Source: Apostichopus japonicus
Lineage: Eukaryota; Echinodermata; Holothuroidea; Aspidochirotida; Stichopodidae
Direction: 5' to 3'
Assembly: GCF_037975245.1 (NCBI RefSeq)
Contig: NC_092574.1
Coordinates: forward strand, 17,029,213 to 17,093,212
DNA: 64,000 bases
The position numbers and the translations under genes were made by a program. This document shows, piece by piece, positions 13,332 through 26,000 of this stretch. Under the pieces are notes generated by a model. It made no database searches, was not told the origin of the DNA, and worked only from the letters and a program-made list of their open reading frames with translations. Every line of letters starts with the position of its first letter. The stretch's first letter is position 1.

Positions 13332-15495
13332 ACTTGCTTATGAGGGGTGTCGAGACAAAGAGTGCCTCAGCTAGTCCAAATCTCAAAATGGGAAAGTTAC
13401 TTTAACTCCAAACTTAATATGTAGGTAGCACTAATTGAATAAATAATTGTTTTTCATAGAGATCAAATTCATTTGAGGTCAAAGTCTGAAAAATTTAAAA
13501 ATGCTACATCTCAGCAGGAAATGTTGCTTGAACTTCAAAAGTCTTTCTTAGGTACCCTATGGTGAGTAAGTCTCCACAGATGTTCATGGGGTCAAAGACA
13601 GTGTGAGGTCAATACCTAGATACAAAGGCTTTGAGATAAATATGCATACATTTTACAAAACCTTTGCATTCTGCCATTGCCTGCACAGATTAACTATTTT
13701 GCTCACCAGGTTGAGAGTGGTGCATGGCCCAATGTACCTTCCAATGGATTGTTACTTCTTCTTGTATACATAAAATGGACATTAGTGCAGAGGCAGTCAA
13801 AATAAGCACCAGCTGTATTTACATACATTGCAGAGCATCTCTTGAAAGTATCAGCATTTCACTTCAAAGCCTTTTATTGCATCAGCAGTAGGTGGTTTTC
13901 TGTCCATTGAGCGTGTTGAAGTTGTCCAATGGTCCAGTATCATTTCAGACTTACAACATAAAGAGATATCTTTGCATGTTTGTATTTCAACATGAATATA
14001 GTATGTACTGTTAACCTGCATCATGTGCATGTAGCAGAAAAAAATACAATTACATGTAGGCTACCTGTGATGTGCTTGTGATTTTGCAAGTTGTGAAAGA
14101 ATTCTATTGACTGGCACATACAAAGCTCTTTCCCAACCAGTGAGGTAATCATGCTACATACAGATATTGAAACAGGTGGCTACAAGGTCTGAGTTTTGTA
14201 GCCCAGGGTTATTGTTTATTATGATACCTACATAACATAACATCATTGAACCTGACCATTACTGCAGATTTGCTCAAAGCAAATTTGCACTCCACGATAC
14301 CAAATCCTCTATTGGTCAATCGGTGGCATTGATGCCTTCCTAACGTTACTTGAGCTGCCGAGAACCGCAATTAATAAATGGCAGATTTGGGGCCTTCCAG
14401 TCATCAATTATTTGCACAGTACATACCACCCTTCAAAACTTTACTCCAACCTACCATAAATGTAGTCTTGTTCATGTTTAAGTTTAAAATTCTGTGCTTC
14501 TTGCCCTGCAACCAGCTAACAGTGTTATTTTATGATAAATATGGAGCATGCCATTAGCATCCAGTAAAACCTTATATACATATTGTTATTATGTAACATT
14601 TGATTTCCTAGTGCAAATTCAGCAGAACTTTAGAAGATGCATCACCTTTATTTATTGAGGAAAATATGAAACCTAAATTAATTCGTAACCTGAGTCATAT
14701 TTCATCAATTATATTTTTCCGTCAAACTTGTAGAGAGTAGCAGGAAATGGTGCAAACTGTGAATCCTCACTCATTGACAGAATAATAAGTATAACTGATT
14801 GTGATTACCATGTCATCTTCAATTGTCCAATTATTATGCAATCAATTCACAACAAAGATCAAACGTTTGAATGAGCATTGCATGCAGCCAACATGGCTGG
14901 GAATATATTAACCAAAGTAAATGAAATCATACGAAAGTTATTAGGTAACATATCATAGTGGTGTACAGTTGGGATGGATAGGCATACATATCTCCGTTTT
15001 TGTTGATTTACCGACTTGACATGCTAGGAATAGTGGTTCAAATGTCATGATTTTATGAAAATTTATTTTCGATGAAATAACTTGATATTTTATGGATTAA
15101 ATTTGCTTTGATGGAGAATATATACATTGTTTATGTTAAATTGATTTTTGGTGTAATTTCTTTTTATATTTTGTTTTTGTGGTAATGGACAGCAATTATT
15201 TCCTACAATAGTATAGCACAACTTCCCCTCTAACAAACGTTTATTATGGAAACAAAATTTCAATGGGGAGGGAAACTCCACCTTCTGTAAGATCACTCAA
15301 CCCGGGATGCAGAACGCATTAACTTTATTTATCAATTTGACCCTTTCAAAGCATGAAATCTGGATCATGGATAACAACTAAATTGCCCCGGAACAACCTT
15401 GCTGCATGCTGCATGCTGCATGGCATTTTAGGTCTTTTGATTAGTGTGGCAGATTTTTTTGTACAGAACTGACGTGGGATAACTGCCTTAATATT

Positions 15496-16720
15496 AGGAA
15501 ATTCATTGCAGCAATTAAGCTAGAATACTTGCAATAAAGGCCTTTGTCCAACCATACTACATTTGGCTTAGTTAATAATATGAAGACAATCACCATCAAA
15601 TTCATTTTTTTTTTACTTGTTTGAAAAAGGGTCGCGTTGAGACCATTTAATGTATTTTTTTTTAAATATACAACTTAGATGAAGTAGAGTTCCCGGTAAA
15701 TGCACCTCCATAGCATAACTATGTTAATGTAAGGCAATTCATTCCTGCAAATATGAGCATATATGCCAGTTAAATGACAGTAACGGCATAAACACAAACT
15801 AGTTTCATACGAATTTCTTAAAGGTGGAGAGGCTAGAATACTCATATCAAAAACAATCATTGTGGTTCTGTTAAGTATGTTAAAAATGTAGTGACATTTA
15901 CAAAAACTAATTATATTCCATCACATCAAATAAGGTCGATTGATCATTAGCCTATATTGTAGTTGCACTTCAGAAAACTTACATAAAATTGCTGTAAGCC
16001 TATTTATATGACGAAATTTACTCTAGCAAATGTGAGCATTCATGACAGTCGTGCTTTAGAGACCCAACTGAACACAACCATGCTACATAGGACTATCGAT
16101 TAATTATCCAGGCATATACGCCCATACCAAACACAGAGAATATGTTTCTGTGTTGTTCAAACAGAGTGATATTTTGGTCAGTTTTCATTTTAATTATGTT
16201 TTCTGATTAGTGTGACAAAGTTTGATTGTATAGAAATGATGTTAAATTTAATATGCGGAAATTCATTCCAGTAAATATGAGCATATACGCCAGCGTACTT
16301 GCAATTAAGGCCTAAGCCCACCCGTGCTACATCGGGCTTTTGCTACAAATGTAGAGGCATTGCTACCCATATCAAATACAAACATTTTCTTTTTTGCTGC
16401 TTGTTCAAAAACATTTTATCCCTGCATGTGTTACTGTTAGGCATTTCCATACAGCAAATATGGGTATTCATACCAGTAAACTGGGAATAAATGCATAAGA
16501 TTAATCACTTGTTTATGGGCTTTGTTAGGTGAATACTCATATCGAGCACAAGAAATTTGACTAATATGACAATGCTGCATTTCCATCGAATATGAGCATA
16601 TATGTCGGCTTATTCATGACACACTCTCAAACAGCACTATACTGCATATCGCTGTTTTGAGATAAAGAGGCATTAATACTCATATGAAAAGGGCAATGTG
16701 TAAATTTGTGGGCAATCATT
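15496..16720. repeat. Degenerate tandem repeat, about 135-280 bp spacing
   Basis: About six diverged units each carry a core like ATTCATTCCAGCAAATATGA followed by GCATATATGCC. Starts are near 15496, 15731, 16011, 16256, 16441 and 16575. Several units also share GTGCTACAT and ATACTCATAT sub-words. It ends shortly before the first exon at 17051. It could be an internal repeat of an old mobile element or a decayed satellite. Confidence 0.55.
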
Positions 16721-17050
16721 CTGTGGGAACTTGTTTATTTCCGTGCAAAAAATAATTTTTCTGCACCTCTAACAAACACGCGCGCCCTCTATTCAGTCAA
16801 GGTTACATGCTGCAGGTGTTTCGATTGGTCGAAAGTGACTCATGGTCGCTATATTGCGCAATGTCTGCCTCTAAGGTCACCTTTACTCAACGAAAGGCAT
16901 GCGTTATGTACAGTGTACAACTGAAGCCTCGAAGATAGTGCCCGGTGTTTCAGTTACAACTACATAGAAACCCTTCCAAACCTTTCTGAGTCGCTTCTAT
17001 TTGGATAATTAGCCTTCTCTTTTTGCTAATTCGTAAAATCGGCTAATACG

Positions 17051-20000
17051 ATGGACAACAATGTGCCAGACAAGACTGCGTCAAACGGTCACGGTCGTAC
17101 AGACAGTATGAAAAACAGGTGAGATAAAACAGCCGAAATGGAATATAAGCTGTAGTTTAACTTAGATTAGTCGATAAAGGCTAGGTCCCATATTACGTAG
17201 GCCTATATGAATTAAATCTGACCACTAAAAAACTGTGCAAAGGTGACTTTTCACAATGACTTGTTCGTTGAAGCTTAGTAGATGTTTTGTCAGTGACTGA
17301 TACAAGATACATGAATTTTTTTAGGTCTACATGAATTAAAGTGTAAAACCTTCCAGAAGGGTAACACTGTTTCTCAAGAAGATAACAGTACATCTGAGAC
17401 ATATCTTTATTTAATTTGTTAGATTCTTCACAAAAAAACATGCTTCATTGAAACCTAAGTGATGCATGTTTGCATTATATACTCTTCAGTAGGAATAATT
17501 TTCTCACATTTCTTTACATATTCCTGATAGTACATGATTCCATGCCACCACTGTAACTCTCTGTATGTATAGTGGAATCAGAAGGAGGGGAGGGGGGGGG
17601 GGGAGTGGTCATGGATGATATCATTATTTTCACATTGTGTAATTAATATTTTAGTGCACATACATTGCATTGTCTAAGGAGGTCTGCCCCTGTTATATAC
17701 TGGCCCCCACATGTTGTATATTTTTATGCAGTTTGAATGTGTTTGCAATGTTTCGGTGTCATTGGCTCTACTGTAGGATGACCACTTGGGTTGCTGTCTG
17801 TTACTGTTTTTTTTTGGTGGGGGGGGGGGGGCAGTGGAAAGAATTTGTCAGTGAACTTACTTGTTTTCAGAGTTTGAAATCATGCAGTTATGAGTTAATC
17901 ATATTTAGTGTAGTAGCCAATGGAACGTTCGTTCTATCTTTCTAAATTTTATTACCCATTTATTAATAACCCAGTGAAAGAATTAATCAACAGTAAGTGA
18001 TTTAATTTTATGGCCAGTAAACAATTAACCCTACACTTCAAAACCAAATTTGAGTTTCCTTTACCATGCAGGTATTAAGCTGGATTCTTAAAAAAAGGAG
18101 GTGGGTGGGGGTGGTGGGTAGGGTAATCAAATGGTCAAAATAAAATGGAAATACAAGAATAAAAAATTAATCAGGACAAGTGTCCAGAATTTGAACCTTT
18201 CAGCATTCTTCACAAAAAAGTGAATGTTGGCTGTTTGACTTCAAACTTTTTACACTTGACTTAAATATGAATTGACAAAACAAATGGGACATTCAACAAC
18301 ACATCTTAACAACTGTGTCATTAATGAAACTAGAAGACACAATTTTAGGATCAAAGCTGAAATAATAGCAGCTGATGTGGGGGACTATCATTACATCAGT
18401 GATTAAGGAAGGGTCCCTTTATGCCTCTGCCATCGATCAATACAAGGTACTGTATGAAGTCAGTCAATCATTACTCTACGTAATAATGATGACAGTACCA
18501 ATTGTTCATTTCCCATCTACTGTACTCATAGCTAATTTGCTCATTGTTCTTATTGCTCTAGCAAATGTTTTACAGGTACAGTACCTTATCTAACATTCTG
18601 TATACAGGGGAGTTACAACTTACAACATAAGCCTGTAGTTTGTTTTCATTCTCCTCATCCTCAATCAAGTAGTGATATTAACTGTTCCTAAGTGAGGTTT
18701 TCCTTTAGCTGTTACCAGGCCTGTTGATGAGTGCTGTAGAAACTAAGTGTTTCTGAAATAAATATAAATTCCACTGCAATTTGTTACTGCATCCTGTCCT
18801 TGGAATTTATCTCAGCTTGAGGAGATTTTGAAGTTAAATTTATGGCATTAACCCTCAGCAGCAGCTGTGATGACATTTACCCTGGTTACAACCTTCTAAA
18901 GTCTTGCCATATTCCCCATTGACAAATTAGAGAAGAATCAACTGAGGTAGCATAACCTTGAAGTCACTTGTAACAAATAGTGAGGACAAGCTAGGCATAA
19001 TGTAGTGAAAGACCTGTGCACCTTGCATGCTCACCTGAATATTGCCAAGTAAGGACATGCAGAAATGGTAAATTTCCTCTAGATTGGTAATAAAAAGATT
19101 AAAGAATTTCGTCCAAAGGTGACCATATTTGAAAATCTAGCATATAAGGTCAAATACAGTAAACCTTCAATGTTGTAAAGTCCATTATAAATTTGCTGGT
19201 ACATGTAATAATGGTTGGTTTAATTAAAACATAAATAAAAATTTAACAAGCATTTAAGCTATTATGCTTTTGAAATAAGACTACCATATGTTGCTAAATA
19301 GGCTTCTTGTAAATTAAATAAATTGCTTCCCCAGCAGAATTTACATTTCTGTTTCTTTTGTAGGAATGCACTTACCGCTGATGAGAGTAAACTCCTTGAG
19401 GAATATTGGTGTAATGGGCTGCAGAGTTATGGGAGCAGTTTGAACAAGAAAAAGATATTGGAATTAACAAAACAAACTTCATTAAGTGCCAGAAGAATAA
19501 AGGTCAGTTTAAAATTTATTATTTTGCTCAAATTTGAACAACATTGGGTTAATTTTCTGCCACTGCTGATTCGTTTCCTATGAGTTTGATATTTTGAGAG
19601 CTCAACCAGGGCGGGCGTGATGTTAGAAAGCCCACTGAAATGGACTCTAGGGTCACCTTGATCCAGCGCAGTAGTTAAACAACATTGTTTTTATCTCAGT
19701 TGCAAGCTATCTTCTTATTCTCCACAAAAGGAGTCCTAGCTAGTCTTATTTGAACCCAATTAGGCTATGCCTGTTTAATTTATACCGAGGAATGGCTGGG
19801 ATCTGATCTGGACCATCTGCAGGTAGCCTGTGCCCTCCCTGTGCTATTTTGTAGAAGGCCTTATGTAGACAGTAACAACTTCTAAAACGTTCCTCGCAAC
19901 CAATGACAAAAGGAACAGTCATTGCAGTCTCTAAGTTTAATCTAAAGCTAATGCAACAACTGTCAATTGGAAGCAAACTACTCAATCTCTGTAAGACATG

Positions 20001-23000
20001 ACAGATTACTGACAGAAAAATACCGAGGTAAATTTTACTGAGCATGTTGAGACATACCCAAGATATTGCATTACAAACGGAATGTCCCCATAATGGGGGA
20101 AAAAGAAAATATACTTGTCACAGCATTTTCTGGAAAAAGAAGGCATCCAAGGAATTAAAACAGACTCCCTGAATGAGGGCAATTATTGGGTAAAAAAAAT
20201 ATTCATGTCTTCATTGTCATCTTCGTTATGATTTTCGTCGTCAACATTAATAGAATACTGTACCTAAGTATCAATCTTTCCTGAATGTTTATATTGAGTA
20301 AGAAAGCCAATTATGGCTGGTAGAGTCAGTTGTGCCATGTAAAATTAATCCATAATTAATCAGAAGTCGGTGATCAGCTGTACTGTACATCGGCTAGGGA
20401 TGGTGGTGTAAATTGTGCAAACTGTTCTGTCAATTCAGAGGAATGTATGTGTTCTCAATATACTGTAGGAAACACTCCCTGTTTAATTTCCCATAGGAGC
20501 AGTACTCTATGACTCACAGACCAGAGTGAGCAGTTCATGCTAGCCATGATACATGTCTGTCTGTTCTCTTGAGAATTGCTGTATTGCCTGCATAAAACTA
20601 TGTCACATAATTTGTGTAAAGGTCCCAGTTGATCTGTGGTCATGAATGAACAGCTTTGTTAGGGATCTACTACCCCTTGCAGAGGTTATCTTGTAAATTC
20701 CTCAAACACAAGGTCTTTAAACTGTTGATGATTCAGATCTGCATTTGAACTGCAGAACAAATTTACCATCCATAATCTCAGGATCTCCTAGGTTGGACCT
20801 GAACTCCTTCAGGGGGTCCACTGTAAACAGAGAAATTTTGTTTATTTCATATATTGTAATTGTATGTTTTGTGTATAGTGGAGGTAAATTACCTCAAACT
20901 GTCGCCATTTCCTTAAAATGTCACAGCTGAATGTATTTCCAGCGCATTGTGAAAAAAGTTATGTTCGGGTCTTCCTAATAAAGAGTTAGAGCAGATTGAT
21001 TTGAAAATTTACATAATTTGGGTTCATTGGAATTATATCATTGTATGGAAGCCTGCAGCTATGAGGATATCTCAGAGCTCAGGTTAAGAAATCATCATCT
21101 CAGCTACCAGTATGTAGAATGCTGGGGCCTTCCTTGCAAGGCTTAAAGGATTGGTTCAGGTGTCTGACATGTCTATCTTGTATGAAATAGCTTAAAAAGA
21201 CAAACAGAATAGTGAAGAAACTACCATGATAGCATTCTCTGCTAAGGCGATATCACACTTTGAAGATTTCACAATTTCTTTGCAAATGACTGGTGTAGAA
21301 AGACTAACTGTGAGGGTGTGATGTCACATCCTCACTTCCTTAACATGTGTCAATATATTTCATTAAAAAATAATTATAATACATTTTTTTTTCACAAAAC
21401 TAAAAAAATATAATCAAACATTCTTCAGATGTTAAATCTCAAATACTTCCCTTGACACATATGAGATCTCCTGACGTATCTTTTGGTTGTAGGTCATAAA
21501 ATCTTACAAAATATTTTAATAAAATAACAAAGACTTTTCAGGAATGTGAGGATATGACGTCACAGCTAGTCTGATTTCAGCAGTTTCTACACAATCAGAT
21601 AGAACTTTAAATTTGAATATCTCCTAAACGGAAAAAGATATTTGAATAATTTCTTCACTGTTGGGTTTCTTTTATTGTCCTCTTTCATATAAGATAAACA
21701 TTTTTGACACCTGAACTATTCCTTTAATTGTGTTTGCTCTGTGGTGCTCTACATTAATTATTTGAAGCAAGTCTAGCAGCAGTGTGTCAAGTTTTTTTTT
21801 CCATTAAACCTACATCTCCCATCATTACGTTATAACGAAGTGTACAGTACTTTGACTTCAACCTTCTTTCACTTAAATTCATTGGCAACATAATGTGCTA
21901 CATCAGCATATTCTTAGGCCTGTCTGGATTTTGTATGGATTACACTGTTTACCAAAATTTGTAACCTACACTTGCAGCAGTGATTATTCATTCAATGCTT
22001 GCCACGCATGGCAATTGCCATCAGCTACCATGATGTTGATGAGCCAAATGTTGGTAAGCTGAGTTGACCAAATCTGTCTTATTAATCTGACGATTAAAAA
22101 TTGCATTCAATAGTTGAGAAGGTTGAAAGACAAACATGAAGAAATGTTCCAGGAATGTTCAATATCTCTAGGCCACTACCATCACTAGATTAAATTTAGC
22201 TTCTGACTTGATCATACTTTATTGGATTGTTTGTAATTGTTTGAATGACACTAGACACACCGTTTTTTTTTATGTATTTGTTTGTTATATATCTCATTAG
22301 AACTGGATTGACAACAAAAAAACAAAGCAGGTCAGAAGAAAATTTGGCAGCCGCAGCAAAGTACCTTCACTAAAACCCAGGAAAAAGAGTGCCTATAGCT
22401 GCTTCATGGCAGAGTATATTTCAGAACATGGTGGGTACAGTAGATATGAAGTTCATTATATCTGAGTAGTCAAGAAAATCCAACCTTGTTTCTGATGCAA
22501 GCCACAAGTCTTTTAATTTTATTGTTAGAAGAATTGAGCAAACATCCAGCTTTACTATTGGCTTTCTTTGTGGTGGTTTTGAAGGAGGTGGCTTGAGTCA
22601 CCCCCCCCCCCCTTCTATCCTTCCCACAATCACTTTCCTTGTTTAGCTGTGACAAAGATTGTTAGCATGCATGCCATGACATTTCAAAGAAAAACAAATT
22701 AGAAAAATGTGATACTAGTACTGATCATAATGGTGGTACTACACCCAGGTGTTTGCTCTTTCTGACTGGGGTGGGAGTCTAAAATCCAACACAGGACTCA
22801 CAAAATGTGGGGTGACATGTTGGTTACTAAAATTGCCATAAAAAAGAGAAAGTGGTGAGCTTTTATGATTTCTTTACCATAAGTCAGCTCATACACAGCT
22901 CAACATGACAATGTTCACCTTTATGCAACCAAGGTAAGGATATCATGTCTGTCTGACTTAAGTCTATCTGTCTGTCAGCCTGGCTCTGTGTCCAAATTTG

Positions 23001-26000
23001 GAAAGATTCTTCTATTCACACAGTGTCCAATGTAACTGAATAAAATTTGATGAAGTTGGATGATTTGTATCTGTGTTGTTCATGAGCTTGTGATCAAGGT
23101 CATGTATGGCTTACGATGTGACATAGATATGCCTGGGATATTCAAGAATTTGAATTGGAGCCTTCTTCTAGAGATTATTAACATGTGTTCATTATATTAA
23201 GTTTGCAATGCCTGATCAAGATTCATAGTGTTCTCTAGTCCTGATTGTTTATGAGAATTTAATTACTTGAGGCCTAATCACAAATCGTGTACTGATTCCA
23301 GTCAGCTTGTGTTCAAAATAACGTTCTTCTATGTAAGCATGCATGGTTTGTGGGATATGGGACATGGGTTTGTCTCCTGCACAGGTACAAATGTGTACAA
23401 TAGATCTGCATGCAAGTAGTCAAGTAATACTGTGTAATGTTGTCTGGAGTGGTCTATATATGCTACACTCCGTACATTCATTGCATGAAACAAGTTCTCT
23501 GTCTGAATTCCAAGTAATTAACCACCTTTAGGGATGCAGCTATCTGGATAAAATACTGACATTGAGCTGCCTTTTATCATAATTGCCTAAATGAGTTAAT
23601 CTTCAATTTTTCTTTGTTTTGCAGCAACATCACCTGAAAACCAGGCTACAACCCTTAACAAAGCCAATGAAGCATGGAAGAAAGTAAAAGGTACACCAGA
23701 AGTAAGCAAATACAAGGAGCAAGCAGATAACAAAAATAGGATGGATGCCGAAGGTGCTACAATCAGGCAGGAGCATAAGAAGGTCATGGCCAGGCACATT
23801 TTGACTGAAATCAAGAAAATGGTAAAAAACTGAAATAGCAGTAACCAAAGGCTATCATTTGCAGTGAGAGTGTTTATAAACACAATTCCATGGTATGTCA
23901 ATTACATACTGCAGAAATTTCAGTGGAAGACTGATGACTATAACAATCTGTATAATTAGAGCTGCATATTGTTTCACTCCCATCTGTAGGTATGACATTG
24001 CAGGTGTTATCATGGCTGCTAATTAAATAGCCTTTCACTTATGTTTTTACTCCAATGACTATGCCAAATTATGTTTCTCTATATTTCATTACCGATGAAA
24101 ATACTCTAGTACAACATTCCCAAGTACTTGACACTTGACATAAGAATTAAGACGCAAACTCTAACCAATTTCCCCCATATGGTAGAACATGCATGGAACC
24201 GCTACGTGCCTCCACATTTTTTACTATAGCAAATAAAAGTGGAAATATTAGTGTTATCATTGCAATTAACACAGGAAAAATCTCCACTGTTCCTATTGCT
24301 TTATATCCAACTAGGAAGCTAAAGTGATGTGATTTCAGTAGTAGTGGGTGAGGGAATTTTCTGCTCTGTACTGAAGAACAGCAAAGTCATCTTTCAAAGT
24401 ATGAAACAAAAAACAACAATCACAATCAAATTTACCACAAAAGTCATAACCAGTGAAGCAGATTGACGCTGTGATGTTGCATGTTAACTCCAGTTACTGT
24501 ATTCTTTCATAGAGGTCACAAGCATGACTGCTATGATATCGTTGACTCAAATAACTAGCAATTCAATAATTTACCTGAATATTGCAATGAATTATCATTG
24601 GGGTATTGTGGTGGAAAACAAAAAGATATTCCATCTTGTTTTTGCACGTCTGTGTGTGTGTGCGTGTGTGAGATTGTTGAGGGTGCTTTAATGTTTGTTC
24701 CTATTACTGGGAGTAATATAATTGTTCTTCATTTCTTTCCAGTGTTTTCAACTTGAAGAATTGGACTATGAAGCAATGTTCGTTGCCATAGATACAGAGC
24801 AAAATCTCCATAGTTCAGGAACTACTGAAGGACAAAAGTTTTTAGATAAAGAGGTAGAACTCTTACGAAAATTTGGACTGAGTGTTATAGGTATGCAAAA
24901 CAATTTCATTGTTGAGTTATTATTCATTGCAGTTATTTATTAGTCAAGTGGCATAGAGACTTTAAATGCCTGGAAGTCAGATTGCTTTGACTTCATCCCT
25001 CTTACCAACCAACATCCCTTTAAAATTGTAGCAAACCAAGACAAAAAAAGAGTTGCTGATGTAAATTTGAAGTAGTAAGTAGAGCAATTATATGAATGGG
25101 TTTTCCAGTAGAAGTCAAATCTATTAGGTGGTGTAATGCACAGTAGCACAAGTAGCGCGAGTTCCTGCTTGCAGGATCATCTGTATACATATATATATTT
25201 ATATATATATATACATACAATTATCCCACAAAAATCAACTGCATATGAGGAAATATTTAAAGGTCATACATTCATTTTGAAGGTAGATCAAACTTGTGAT
25301 TGTTTTTTCTTTCTGTTTCATTCAATAGGGGGTAATGCTGATGGTCCTGTTAAAGAAGCAACCCGTGAAACTCTACGTACCAGCGTGCAGGAGCTCTTTA
25401 ACGAAAAATACTGTAAGTGAAACTGACTAAATCACATTCATCAATTGCATCTTGGGAGAGAAATATCATTATTGTCTTATTGTCACTTATAACTCATTAG
25501 CAATCAACAGGAATTTTTTTGATATGATAAAGTCAAATTCCATTCTTAAACTGCTGAGTGAAGTACGAACAACTGGAAAATCAGTCAATCAGTTTCCCAA
25601 TTGTTCACAGCGCTACTTACATTAGCTGCCTAATATTGATTGTTCATTATTATGAGCTGCAGACATTAAAATGCAATATTCCAATTTTTTGGCTCATAGT
25701 AAAGTATTTACTACACAAACAATACTGTGGTTTCCGTTTAGTTGGAAAAGAAAGCAATTTAAAGAAATTTGATGTTAAAGTTAGCAGATTCTCACTGACC
25801 AGAAATGTGATGCGAACAAGCTAATGAACGTACAGGTCACTGTGTGTCGTCATTCTGCAGAGTGTACCCCATAGGCAAAACAATAACAATGGACTTTCTT
25901 TTTACTTCTCTTAAGAAAGTGAGCCTTTTATTAACTTCATTCTTGCAATAAACATGCAGCTACAGGAAAAAGAAATGGTTGTTAGAATTTTTCACACATG

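Larger units (their letters stand above)
12549..17050. other. Spacer between the KDZ and homeodomain/HMG/chromodomain genes
   Basis: This holds the KDZ 3' flank, with a possible AATAAA at 13438-13443, which is far from the stop. It also holds the interleaved inverted repeats at 13012-13090, the repeat core at 13318-13331, the degenerate tandem repeat at about 15496-16720, and a presumptive promoter region upstream of the ATG at 17051. I find no supportable exon on either strand. Confidence 0.5.
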
